Positions 43,623 through 53,020 of a stretch of 64,000 nt of DNA are shown here, piece by piece. Origin of the DNA: Terrilactibacillus sp. S3-3 (GTDB lineage Bacteria; Bacillota; Bacilli; Bacillales; Sporolactobacillaceae); the NCBI GenBank assembly GCA_030437565.1, contig CP129291.1:1612001-1676000 (forward strand), read 5' to 3'. Position numbers and translations under genes: made by a program. The stretch's first letter is position 1, and the number at the start of each line of letters is the position of its first letter. The notes beneath the pieces are model-generated. The model saw only the letters and a program-made list of their open reading frames with translations, made no database searches and was not told where the DNA came from.

Positions 43623-43683
43623 AAAATCACTTTGATGCAAAATTAATAATTGTATTAGCTAGCTTCACCATATATTTCCATTA

Positions 43684-44595
43684 TTGGGGATCGTTTTCTA
43701 TGTAATGCCCATAGACCAATTTATAGCAGGTTTATGGGCAGTATTTTTAATTGGCGGATTACAACACTTCCATTTTTCTCGAGGCAACCTGATTCAGGAT
43801 GACCTGTACAAATATGAATACAACCTCGTGCTGGAGGTAACGAAAAAGAACAACCAGGTTCAAACCTACCGCTATTTTCAATGGGATGACAGCGGAAAAC
43901 CCGTGGGAATGGCGGTTAAAGAGAAGAACGGATCAGGCACGTGGCAGACGAAGCCGTATTATTACTGGACCAACCAGCGCGGCGACGTCACGGCGATCGT
44001 CGATAGTTCCGGTGCCAAGGTCGGCGCCTATACGTACGACGCCTTTGGCAATGAACGGAGCGAAACCGGCGACATCGCGAAGAGCAATCCGATCCGCTAT
44101 GCCGGGTACTATTACGATACGGAAACGAAGCACGACTATCTGAAGGCCCGTTACTATGATCCGAAAACGGGCAATTTCCTGGCGCTCGATCCCCATCCGG
44201 GCGATGATGACGACCCTGTCTCGCAAAACGGGTATACGTATGTCGGAAATAATCCGGTGATGGAAATTGATCCTGATGGGAATTTCGCTTTTTTTGCCGC
44301 TTATTTTGTTCCGGTAATTGGTGTATATGTTTTAGGAATTACATTGATTGCTGCAGGGGTTTATGTAACTGGTTATGGGGTGTGGCATCTTACCAAAAAG
44401 GCCAAATCGATATTATTAAGAGCACAAAATAATAAACAAATCAAAAAGAAGATTGCAGGATTAGAAAATCAGGTGAGAAGACATAAAGAAAAGATAAGAA
44501 AACATTCTCATTCCAGAGATGTAAAACAATGGAAACACGAAGTTGAAGTATGGGAAAGAGATATAGCTAGACTGAAGTCTAAGTTGAGGAGATAG
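43684..44595 (+). CDS. Displaced RHS cassette 2 with its own C-terminal toxin
   Basis: Begins with a two-helix segment (GIVFYVMPIDQFIAGLWAVF) joined in frame to an RHS core fragment (GNLIQDDLYKYEYNLVLEV) that repeats the wapA 3' core nearly base for base. After NPVMEIDPDG the tail is new: two helices (YFVPVIGVYVLGITLIAAG) then a Lys/Arg-rich coiled segment (NQVRRHKEKIRKHSHSRD, VEVWERDIARLKSKLRR). Intact frame. There is no signal peptide or delivery region, so it can act only after recombination into wapA. An internal deletion removes part of the YD repeats present in the parent. Confidence 0.75.
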   Translation: MGIVFYVMPIDQFIAGLWAVFLIGGLQHFHFSRGNLIQDDLYKYEYNLVLEVTKKNNQVQTYRYFQWDDSGKPVGMAVKEKNGSGTWQTKPYYYWTNQRGDVTAIVDSSGAKVGAYTYDAFGNERSETGDIAKSNPIRYAGYYYDTETKHDYLKARYYDPKTGNFLALDPHPGDDDDPVSQNGYTYVGNNPVMEIDPDGNFAFFAAYFVPVIGVYVLGITLIAAGVYVTGYGVWHLTKKAKSILLRAQNNKQIKKKIAGLENQVRRHKEKIRKHSHSRDVKQWKHEVEVWERDIARLKSKLRR

Positions 44596-44640
44596 TAAAT
44601 AGAGTTGATAGATTAAATATTTGCCGGAGGAGTAGGGACA

Positions 44641-45100
44641 TGAAACAATTGGCCAAAGTCTTTTATGAGAGGCTGTAAGGTACTGTAATTTTATTAAGTC
44701 ATTGGATAAGTGTGTTGAGGGTGAAAAGTATAAGCTATTGTTGGAGAACCTTTTAAATATATATACAAATGGAATTAAACTGACGAAAATAAAAATTGAT
44801 GATACCGTATCAATAGATACTGAGATACCTTGCCCAAATGTAAAAATAAACAAGTATAACTTTTATTGGGAAGTATTCGATGCTTATCACCTTGAAAAAC
44901 CAGTTCAAGGAAGTCTTACTGATGATATTTCTGATATATATCATGATCTTAAAGAGGGAATATTGTTATATGAACAAAATCGGTTTCAAGAGGCTATCAG
45001 TAATTGGAAGTTTAACTTTGAGATACATTGGGGCTCACACGCTGTTGATGCTATACGAGCTCTGCATTCGCTTATTTATAAAGAACTTTACTTCCAATAA
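44641..45100 (+). CDS. DUF5063-like immunity protein for cassette 2, frameshifted
   Basis: The ATG at 44641 opens KQLAKVFYE; a shift near 44675 joins it to VRYCNFIKSLDKCVEGEKYK. The rest contains FYWEVFDAYHLEKPVQGSL, DDISDIYHDLKEGILLY and FEIHWGSHAVDAIRALHSLI, a pattern I recognise from DUF5063 proteins found beside polymorphic toxins. Length about 153 residues, soluble, acidic. GGAGGAG precedes the start. After its stop a short frame (LGGEPTSKFGYPSSEV) continues to about 45175 and may be a remnant. Confidence 0.6.
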
Positions 45101-45196
45101 AAATGGCGACTAGGTGGGGAACCAACAAGCAAGTTTGGTTATCCATCGTCAGAAGTGTCCGAGTACTATAGAAAATAACGAAGAGCATTATAAATT

Positions 45197-45238
45197 GCCC
45201 ATAAAACAATTCACATCGGTTATGGGCCTCTTTTTTTT
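45197..45238 (+). terminator. Terminator after cassette 2 immunity gene
   Basis: GCCCATAA (45197-45204) pairs with TTATGGGC (45220-45227) and is followed by CTCTTTTTTTT. Confidence 0.85.
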
Positions 45239-45275
45239 AAATTGGCTGATTACGCTTTCAAAAGTTCCTGAAGAT

Positions 45276-46250
45276 GACCAGTACAAGTATGAATACAACG
45301 CCTTAGGCGCGCAGACCAGAGTCAGCAAGCTCGACGGGACGGAGGTCGCCCGCTATGAATACGATGAAAACGGCCTGCGGACGAAAAAAAATCATCGGCG
45401 ACCAAACTATCGAATATGCGTACGACGGCGACGCGAACAACCTCTTGCTGGAGGTAACGAAAAAGAACAACCAGATTTAAACCTACCGCTATTTTCAATG
45501 GGATGACAGCAGCGGGAAACCCGTGGGAATGGTAGTCAAGGAGAAGAACGGATCAGGCACGTGGCAGACAAAGCCGTATTATTTCTGGACCAACCAGCAG
45601 CGCGGCGACGTGACGGCGATCGTCGATAGTTCCGGTGCCAAGGTCGGCGCCTATACGTACGACGCCTTGGCAATGAACAGAGCGAAACCGGCGACATCGC
45701 AAAGAGCAACCCGATCCGCTATGCCGGCTATTACTACGATACGGAAACGAAGCACGATTATCTGAAAGCCCGTTACTATGATCCGCAAAACGGCAATTTC
45801 CTGGCGCTCGATTCCTATCCGGGCGATGACGACGACCCTGTCTCGCAAAACGGGTATACGTATGCCGGGAATAATTCGGTGATGATGGTGGATGCCGATG
45901 GTGATAATCCTTTTTATGTTGCAGCTGCAATTACGATATTTATTGTTTATTTAGGTTATAGAGTTTATAAGATCCTTAGGCCTGTAATTATGCGCCTAAA
46001 AAAAAAGATCAACAGGTCGTAGATCTGCACATAACTTGTTAGAACAATTAGCAATGAAAGAAGTACGATCAAATCCATTAAAAGGAGCCAAGCAAATTGT
46101 CAGCAGAAGCAAAATGAATGATAAAAGGTGGCCAGGGAAAAAGGGATGGGTTAAAATGCAAAGGGTATTAGGACAAGTAAAGGTAAAATAGTTATTCATT
46201 TTAATTACAATACTCGAACACATAAATTTGCTGATTTCAAATTTAAATAA
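45276..46250 (+). CDS. Displaced RHS cassette 3 with C-terminal toxin, frameshifted
   Basis: Starts abruptly inside the RHS core (DDQYKYEYNALGAQTRVSK) with no start codon of its own. Breaks near 45388, 45477, 45510, 45595 and 45668. After GYTYAGNNSVMMVDADGD a membrane helix (YVAAAITIFIVYLGYRVYK) leads to a basic soluble domain. That domain is recovered by shifts near 45998 and 46190: RRSAHNLLEQLAMKEVRSNP, LKGAKQI, MNDKRWPGKKGWVKMQRVLG, then HFNYNTRTHKFADFKFK and TAA at 46248-46250. The last block is a recurring RHS tip pattern; I cannot name its activity. Confidence 0.65.
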
Positions 46251-46295
46251 ATTTAATTTTAAGAAAACATTTTTTTATGGAAGGAGGGGAATAAA

Positions 46296-46653
46296 TTGAT
46301 AAACAAAGAATTAGCAGAGGTATACGATAATTGGGGAAAAAAAGTTGGAGAGCAATGAATGGTATTTTAGTGATGCTTTTGAAAAGATCACTTGTGAAAT
46401 GACACCGGCCGATGCTTTTTCGTATATCCCTAGTGTTGTATCTGCGTTATTGGAATTAAAAGATGACACATTAATCTGGGAAACACTTTATTTGCTAATT
46501 GAATTATATTCGATTGCAGACACAACAGAAATTCATCCTGTGTTAAAAGAAAAATGGTCCTTGTTGAATAAACATATTTTGAAATTTAAGGATGCATATG
46601 ATACCCCGTTTCATGAGCTTAAGCAACAGCTAAGATTGAAAAATCCTAAATGA
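46296..46653 (+). CDS. Candidate immunity protein for cassette 3, frameshifted
   Basis: TTG start with AAGGAGGGG six bases upstream opens INKELAEVYDNWGKK; a shift in the seven-A run near 46340 joins it to ESNEWYFSDAFEKITCEM. The remainder is helical and acidic (SALLELKDDTLIWETLYLLI, EIHPVLKEKWSLLNKHILKF), about 118 residues. It lies 46 bases after the toxin stop. The acidic, soluble character suits neutralising a basic toxin domain. Family not recognised. Confidence 0.55.
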
Positions 46654-46756
46654 GATTCTGTGGATAAAAATAGTTGCTATTTAGAAAGAAAGGGGGATAT
46701 GTACAGAGAATAATTTCTTTTTTTTTTTTGAAAATAGAAAAAGTCGTAACGAATGT

Positions 46757-46795
46757 CGCTCGTAAACTCAGCTACACAGGTTTATGAGCGTTTTT
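46757..46795 (+). terminator. Terminator after cassette 3
   Basis: CGCTCGTAAAC (46757-46767) pairs with GTTTATGAGCG (46780-46790), followed by TTTTTCTT. Confidence 0.8.
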
Positions 46796-46830
46796 CTTAG
46801 GGTGAATTTAAAATCAACTGACCAAAAGAG

Positions 46831-47793
46831 GTGCTGCCGGGCGGCACGACGAATAGCTATGAGTATGACGCGGCGGGCAATCGGACATCGGCGAAGCTGA
46901 ACGACAAAACAAATACCTATACGTATAATGACGCCAATCAAGTGGTGACGAAAAACGGCACGGCTTTTAAATATGACGCCGACGGCAACTTGATTCAGGA
47001 TGACCAGTACAAGTATGAATACAATGCTTTAGGCGCGCAGACCAGAGTCAGCAAGCTCGACGGGACGGAGGTCGCCCGCTATGAATACGATGAAAACGGC
47101 CTGCGGACGAAAAAAAAATCATCGTCGACCAAACCATCGAATAACGACGGCGATGCGAACAACCTCGTGCTGGGGGTAACGAAAAAGAACAACCAGATTC
47201 AAACCTACCGCTATTTTCAATGGGATGACAGCGGAAAGCCCGTGGGAATGGTAGTCAAAGAGAAGAACGGATCAGGCACGTGGCAGACAAAGCCGTATTA
47301 TTTCTGGACCAACCAGCGCGGCGACGTCACGGCGATCGTCGATAGTTCCGGTGCCAAGGTCGGCGCCTATACGTACGACGCCTTTGGCAATGAACAGAGC
47401 GAAACCGGCGACATCGCAAAGAGCAACCCGATCCGCTATGCCGGCTATTACTACGATACGGAAACGAAACACGACTATTTGAAGGCCCGTTACTATGATC
47501 CGCAAAACGGCAATTTCCTGGCGCTCGATCCCCATCCGGGCGATGACGACGACCCTGCAGAACGGGTATACGTATGCGGGGAATAATCCGGTGATGAATG
47601 TGGACCCGATCGGATGGTATTGGAAGAATCATTGGAGTTCAAAATGGTTCTTGAGTCCTCGCTATAGGTTTAACAGTCGGTGGTGGGTCAAGTGCATACT
47701 GATGATAATTAGGAGCGACAGATACGTGATTGTTCTGATAGTTTTTCACCAGCTAAACTTTAGTCATTCGATTCATGATGTCGAAGATTAAAA
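46831..47793 (+). pseudogene. Displaced RHS cassette 4, degenerate tip
   Basis: Promoterless RHS core fragment beginning EVLPGGTTNSYEYDAAGNRT, again almost identical in DNA to the wapA 3' core. Breaks near 47118, 47150 (four-base loss at YAYDGDAN) and 47558. After GYTYAGNNPVMNVDPIGWYW the tail (KNHWSSKWFLSPRYRFNSRW) starts like the wapA tail (NHWWNSRWF) but then decays without a family-like domain. No immunity gene follows; the next gene is metabolic. It looks like a truncated relic of a wapA-like tip. Confidence 0.6.
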
Positions 47794-47830
47794 GACTCCT
47801 GTGTTACACTTAAAGCAAAAAGGAGAAATG

Positions 47831-48373
47831 ATGATGAAAGAAGCGCTGCTTATCATTGATATGAGCAATGATTTCGTGGATGACAAAGGCGGGCTGACGG
47901 CCGGAAAACCGGCTCAAAAGATTGTGCCAAACATGATTGAACTCGCCGACCAATTTTTAGCGAAGGAACAATGGGTTGTATTCTGCATGGATGCTCATGA
48001 GGAGAACGACCCGCACTTTAAGCTGTGGCCGCCGCACAATGTCAAAGGTACATGGGGAGCAAGGATTTACGGGAAACTCGGTCAATGGTATGACGAAAAC
48101 AAAGACAACCCGTTGGTTCTGTTTGTCCCTAAACCTGAATATGATGCTTTTTTTGGCACCGAATTGGATCAATATTAAAAAGAACGCGGCGTGAGTGCGG
48201 TTCATTTAACGGGTGTCTGTACGGACATCTGCGACTTTTTGACGGCCTACGGTGCTTACGCGCGGGGCTACAAAACGATCGCCCACCGGAACAGTATGGC
48301 AACCTTTACGGAACAACACGACCTTTTTTTGAAACATATGGAAGCGCTCTTTAAAACAAAGATCGTTGATTAG
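47831..48373 (+). CDS. Isochorismatase-family cysteine hydrolase, interrupted by a stop
   Basis: Nicotinamidase-like hydrolase. Catalytic Asp in LLIIDMSNDFVDD and catalytic Cys in HLTGVCTDICDFL; the intervening GTWGARIY segment is conserved. An in-frame TAA at 48176-48178 interrupts DQY-KERGVSAV; the sequence ATTAAAAAG in place of ATTTAAAAG (one T short, one A extra) would explain it, so an error is likely. AAGGAG sits at 47820-47825. Restored length 180 residues fits YueJ/PncA-type enzymes. Substrate uncertain. Confidence 0.75.
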
Positions 48374-48492
48374 AAAGGAAGGCTTCATTCTCTTTGCCTC
48401 GGTAAGTATTGTGAGCATATGATTGCCCTTTAGTCTTGTCCTTTGATACGCTAGTAGGACGAATAGGAATTCGTTTAAAAGGAAGTGCTGAT

Positions 48493-49494
48493 ATGCTCAA
48501 ATTAAGTGTTTTGGAACAAGCACCGATTTCAAAAGGTCTTTCTCCCCGTGAAACGCTGAAAAATACAGTCGTTCTCGCTAAACTTGTGGAAAAGCTGAGC
48601 TACAGGCGAATTTGGTTTGCCGAACACCACAACACTAGAGGACTTGCCAGTTCGTCTCCAGAGCTGATGATCCCATGTTGCCGCTCAAACCGAACGTATT
48701 CATGTCGGATCGGGCGGTGTTCTGCTGACTCATTACAGTCCGTACAAAGTGGCTGAAAACTTTCGACTGCTGGAAAATATGTATCCGGGACGGATTGACC
48801 TCGGCATCGGCAGGGCGCCCGGCGGCGTGCCGCTGACCAGTCTGGCACTCGCGGATGGCGATCGCCGGGGCAGCCGTGATTTCCCTAGAAAAGTGCGGGA
48901 TTTAATCAGTTATTTGACGGATAGCCTTTCTCCGGAGCATCCTTATGCCGGTGTTCAAGCAACGCCCGTCAGTGAAAATGTGCCGGGAATATATTTGCTC
49001 GGCTCTTCGGATGGCAGTGCGACGCTCGCTGCCGACATGGGGACGCCGTTCATGTTTGCCCATTTTATCAACCCCCATGGCGGTGAGGCGGTGACAAGGC
49101 AGTATCGACTTCGCTACCAGCCGTCTGCCCTTTATCCGGAACCAAGTGCAGCGGTGTGCATCTTTGTCGTTGTGCGGAGACGGATGAGGAAGCCGAGCGC
49201 CAGGCCTCCACACTTCGGTACTGGATGCTGAAAATCGCCGAAGGACAATCGGGCGAAATCCCGACGATAGAAGAAGCGGCGGCATTTGTGCCGACTGAAT
49301 GGGAGCATCGAAAAATGATGGAGGATCGCGGCAGGCTGATTGTCGGCAATCCCCAAAAAGTAAAACGGGCATTGGAGCAGCTTGCCGCGGCCTATCAAAC
49401 TGATGAAGTGATGATCATTACCAATATTCATGATTTCAGTGCCAAATGCCGGTCATTCGAACTGATCGCCAAGGCTTTTCAAGAATCCGAATAA
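48493..49494 (+). CDS. LLM-class flavin-dependent oxidoreductase, frameshifted
   Basis: Luciferase-like monooxygenase of the MsnO8 group. LSVLEQAPISKG at the N-terminus, YRRIWFAEHHNTRGLASSSPE, then GSGGVLLTHYSPYKVAENFRLLE (in another frame) and RIDLGIGRAPGG. The C-terminal part is DEVMIITNIHDFSAKCRSF. Breaks near 48672 and 49170. Restored length of about 333 residues is normal. ATG 48493 follows AAAAGGAAG. Substrate not predictable; FMNH2 dependent by family. Confidence 0.8.
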
Positions 49495-49522
49495 ATAACA
49501 CCGTGATGTTAAGGAGATTTAT

Positions 49523-50094
49523 ATGATGAAACGATGTGACTGGACGACGAGCGATCCTCTCTACATAGCTTACCATGACAAGGAGTGGGGCCGGCCGCAA
49601 TATGACAGCCTCAAATTGTTTGAGATGCTCTGTCTGGAGGGGATGCAGGCCGGGCTCAGCTGGATCACTATTTTTTGAAAAGAAGGGAGAATTATCGGGA
49701 AGCGTTTGCCGGGTTCAAGCCGGAAGTGATTGCGGGCTATTCACCGGAAAAAGTCGATCAGCTCTTGCAAAATAAGGGGATCATCCGCAACCGGCGCAAG
49801 ATCGAAGCGATCATTGCCAATGCCGAGGCCTATCTTTCGATTCAGGAGACAACATCTTTTAGCGATTATTTATGGACTTTTGTGGGCGGCCAGCCGATCG
49901 TTCACCGGTTTGCGAGCCAGAACAGCATTCCAACGTCCGATGAAATTTCAAGAAAAATGAGCCGCGATCTGAAAAAGTGCGGATTTAAATTTGTCGGCGA
50001 AACGATTTGCTATGCGTTTATGCAGGCAACGGGCATGGTCAATGATCATCTTGTCGATTGTTATTGCTATCGGCAAATAGCGGCGTTAGACTAG
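49523..50094 (+). CDS. tag: DNA-3-methyladenine glycosylase I, frameshifted
   Basis: Base-excision repair enzyme removing 3-methyladenine. The zinc-binding start KRCDWTTSDPLYIAYHDKEWG, the substrate pocket EGMQAGLSW, and the C-terminal GFKFVGETICYAFMQATGMVNDH with VDCYCY are all present. One break near 49672 (homopolymer T before GAAAAG) splits the LKKRENYR segment. AAGGAG lies seven bases before the ATG. About 190 residues after correction. Confidence 0.9.
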
Positions 50095-50174
50095 CCCTAA
50101 TCAATAAAAGAAACAGCCTGCTGTGCAAGACGGACGCGAAGTGAACCTAAAGGCTGGGATTATCATTAAGCGGC

Positions 50175-50447
50175 TTAATCAAACCGGCGGATGGCGGGGA
50201 CGGCAAGTACAATGGCCGTCATGACGATAACCGCCGCACTCATGATCAGCATCGCTGCCACGCCGCCGACCTGCTCCGCAAACCAGCCGGTAAATAAGTA
50301 ACCGGCCGGAAGCAGTGCGAATGACCCCAGCATGTCGATGCTGGCGACGCGCCCAAATGATTCGGCAGCGACCAGTTCTTGCAAACTTGTTTCCCATATG
50401 AGCCCGAAAGCCATCATACCAATCCCTTCCACAATCTTCAACATCAC
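50175..50447 (-). pseudogene. C-terminal remnant of an MFS transporter
   Basis: Only about 90 residues remain: FGLIWETSLQELVAAESFGR, MLGSFALLPAGYLFTGWFAE and a final pair of helices ending AIRRFD. This is the last third of an MFS exporter resembling EntS/tetracycline-type carriers. The 5' two thirds are absent; the nudF promoter region starts immediately upstream. A genuine deletion rather than a sequencing error. Confidence 0.7.
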
Positions 50448-50510
50448 TCAGATCTTTTAAATGGATACAATATGGTAGAATAAAGAAAAAAAGAAGGGGA
50501 TGAAACCGGA

Positions 50511-51068
50511 ATGTCACATTTAGAAGAAGAAACAATTGGTTCAAAAACGATCTTCCAGGGAAAAGTCGTTCATCTTGTTGTTGACGATGTACGGCTGCCG
50601 AATGGAAAGACGGCAAAAAGAGAAATTGTCAAACATCCCGGCGCGGTGGCCATTATCGCCGTTACTGAAAATAACAAGGTATTGCTCGTTCGGCAATATC
50701 GCAAACCGCTCGATAAAATCATTTTCGAAATACCTGCTGGAAAGCTGGAAAAAAACGAAAACCCGGATGATTCCGCGCTGCGCGAATTGGAAGAAGAGAC
50801 GGGGTATCGATGCGAGAAACTTGAACATCTCGTTTCTTTCTATACATCGCCCGGTTTTTCCGATGAATTGCTCCATGTCTACTATACGGATACGCTGATT
50901 AAGGGCAGTCAGCATTTGGATCCCGACGAGTTCTTAGAGGTCGCCGAAGCCGGTCTCGATGAAGCGCTCCAGATGATTCAGGATCGCCGTATTTATGATT
51001 CGAAGACCGTTTACGCCGTTCAATATCTGCAGATGCTCGCCTTGAGAAAGCAGTTGGAAAATGAATGA
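50511..51068 (+). CDS. nudF: ADP-ribose pyrophosphatase (Nudix)
   Basis: Hydrolyses ADP-ribose to AMP and ribose-5-phosphate. Intact, 185 residues. The Nudix box reads GKLEKNENPDDSALRELEEETGY, matching GX5EX7REUXEEXGU, and the downstream SPGFSDE is typical of the ADP-ribose subgroup. Its order with spoIIM and fur is the same as in B. subtilis. The start is taken at 50511, the ATG of MSHLEEET, preceded by GAAGGGGATG. Confidence 0.93.
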   Translation: MSHLEEETIGSKTIFQGKVVHLVVDDVRLPNGKTAKREIVKHPGAVAIIAVTENNKVLLVRQYRKPLDKIIFEIPAGKLEKNENPDDSALRELEEETGYRCEKLEHLVSFYTSPGFSDELLHVYYTDTLIKGSQHLDPDEFLEVAEAGLDEALQMIQDRRIYDSKTVYAVQYLQMLALRKQLENE

Positions 51069-51247
51069 CGGGCGGCCGTCAGGGGCTGCCTGTCAAAATT
51101 AAAGCTTTTCGGTTTTTCGGTCAATCCTTCATCAGTATGGCTCCAGGCTATAAGTAAGATGATACTAGGGTTGGCCTCTTTTTGTGTCATAGATATCAGC
51201 GGGATTCATAGACTTTATTAAAAGTTTTGAATGGAGGCCCGTCTGTC

Positions 51248-51875
51248 ATGAAGCAAAAAGTGAAAGCTTTTGTTCTGCAGCATATTCAGGAACATCTGCC
51301 GATTTATACATTTATTACCGGCCTTTTTCTAATGGGCGTTGTGTTTGGTGCCATTGTCGTGAACAGCTTGTCTTATGAATCAAAGCATGATCTTTATAAT
51401 TATTTAACCCGTTTTTTTCATGAGCTCTCTAATGGGACGATCGCCGAACCGCAAACCATGATGCGCGAGAGCTTGATGAATTATATGCAGTATTTGGGCT
51501 TTATATGGATTCTCGGTCTGTCAATCATTGGGCTGCCGCTTATTTTTATCCTGATTTTCTTAAAGGGGATTGTGCTTGGATTTACGGTTGGATTTCTCGT
51601 CAATCAAATGGGCTTTCATGGTTTTATCGTATCGCTTGCCGGTGTTTTTCCGCAAATTTCTGATCATCCCGATCTATGTTGTGACCGGCACTGTCGCCGT
51701 TGCTTTCTCACTTAAAATGTTTCGCCAGCTGTTAATGAAAACGAAGAAACAGCCGCTATTTCCGCAATTTATAAAATATGGATTATACATGCTGTCGATC
51801 ACTTGCCTGCTGGTCGTTGTTTCATGCTATGAAGCCTATCTTTCACCGTTAATCATCCGTCTTTTTGCTCATTGA
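51248..51875 (+). CDS. spoIIM: Stage II sporulation protein M, frameshifted
   Basis: Mother-cell membrane protein of the SpoIIDMP peptidoglycan-remodelling complex that drives engulfment. Five membrane spans are visible: IYTFITGLFLMGVVFGAIVV, LGFIWILGLSIIGLPLIFIL, ILIFLKGIVLGFTVGFLVNQ, the segment IIPIYVVTGTVAVAFSLKMF, and YGLYMLSITCLLVVVSCYEA. One break near 51655. ATG 51248 with TGGAGG upstream. Restored length about 209 residues. Confidence 0.9.
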
Positions 51876-51957
51876 GGGCATTCCTCAAAGCAAGCGGGTT
51901 TTGAAAGTACATTCTCAAAATATACTCATTATAAATTAAAAATTATTTTATTTTTAT

Positions 51958-51986
51958 TTGACACTGTTTTTTAGAGGGATTATAAT
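51958..51986 (+). promoter_or_regulatory. Sigma-A promoter of fur
   Basis: TTGACA (51958-51963) and TATAAT (51981-51986) with an ideal 17-base spacer. Just upstream, ATTATAAATTAAAAATTATTTT is reminiscent of a Fur/PerR-type AT-rich operator but does not match a consensus well. Confidence 0.8.
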
Positions 51987-52018
51987 TTGAATGTTAATAT
52001 GCGAGGGAGGGGTAGAAT

Positions 52019-52514
52019 GTGGAAGGCCGGATAAACCGTATAAAAAAGCAGTTGCATTCGCAAAAATATAAACTCACACCCCAGCGCGAAGCAACGGTAA
52101 GGGTCTTGTTAGAAAATGAAGAAGATCACCTCAGCGCGGAAGATGTGTACCTCCTCGTAAAAGAAAAAGGCACCGGAAATTGGACTCGCCACTGTTTACC
52201 GGACACTGGAATTGCTGACGGAACTGAAAGTTGTCGACAAAATTAACTTTGGTGACGGGGTTTCCCGGTATGATTTGAGGCAGGAGGGGGCCAACCATTT
52301 TCATCATCATCTCGTTTGCATTGAATGCGGGGCTGTTGATGAAATACAGGAAGATCTCTTAGGAGAAGTGGAAAAAATTGTGGAGCGCAGGTGGCATTTT
52401 AAAGTCAAAGACCATCGGCTGACTTTTCATGGAATTTGCCATCGCTGCCTTGAAAAACACGCAAATCAAGGTAAAGAAGATAAGGAAAGCGAAGCAGAAA
52501 GCAGTTTACAGTAA
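52019..52514 (+). CDS. fur: Ferric uptake regulator Fur, frameshifted
   Basis: Iron-responsive repressor. The N-terminal winged helix includes LTPQREATVRVLLENEEDHLSAEDVY and, after a break near 52175, GLATVYRTLELLTELKVV. The dimerisation and metal domain shows ANHFHHHLVCIECGAVDEIQ and a second CxxC in ICHRCLEKH, the structural zinc site. GTG start at 52019 with GGAGGGG seven bases upstream; the ATG two bases earlier is out of frame. About 165 residues restored. Confidence 0.9.
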
Positions 52515-52581
52515 TACGTGCCTTTATTTTAGGGATCTTGGCGCGGCAAGGTTAAAGAATATTATAGAAAACAACGTTTGG

Positions 52582-52620
52582 AATCTAGCCTTTTCCGTTT
52601 GGCAAAGGTTAGATTTTTTG
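52582..52620 (+). terminator. Terminator after fur
   Basis: AATCTAGCCTTT (52582-52593) pairs with AAAGGTTAGATT (52604-52615) then TTTTT. It separates fur from yqzK. Confidence 0.85.
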
Positions 52621-52769
52621 CGTCTCAAGCGATTATTCTTTTCTGTCCGCCGGGAAAACTGTAAAATAAAAGTGAAGATTATAGCCGGCAGGTATAAACC
52701 CGTAAAGAAATGGCATATCTTGTACTAATGTTCTCCTGCAAGCAGTCTATACAGCGGGTGGTGATACTT

Positions 52770-53015
52770 GTGTCGGCTTTTATCAAAGGATGCCTCGAAG
52801 CGCTGAAGGTTTTGGCCATTTTTCTGATGTTTACGATCCTGTTCTATCTTGGTTTGAAATGGCTGGATCAAAACTATGAAAGCTATCATAAATATGACGA
52901 GCCGAACGGAAGGGCTATTAAAGTGTTTCAATCGATCAATATGAACAGGAACGATGATGGCAACATGCAAGGAGTCAGGCAAAGGCTTGTGGACTTTTTT
53001 AGAAACGGGGAGTAA
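52770..53015 (+). CDS. yqzK: YqzK (DUF4227) single-span membrane protein
   Basis: Small protein of 81 residues with one membrane helix (ALKVLAIFLMFTILFYLGLKW) followed by a cytoplasmic part with YESYHKYDEPNGRAIKVF, a DUF4227 pattern. Always found between fur and xerD in bacilli, as here. Function unknown. GTG 52770 preferred because GGTGGTG lies at a suitable distance; other GTG codons nine and twelve bases upstream are possible. Ends five bases before xerD. Confidence 0.8.
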   Translation: MSAFIKGCLEALKVLAIFLMFTILFYLGLKWLDQNYESYHKYDEPNGRAIKVFQSINMNRNDDGNMQGVRQRLVDFFRNGE

Positions 53016-53020
53016 TCAGG

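Noticed and set aside
52429..52728. Frame running from the end of fur across its terminator
   Set aside because: It overlaps the Fur zinc-site codons in another frame and passes through a clear terminator hairpin.
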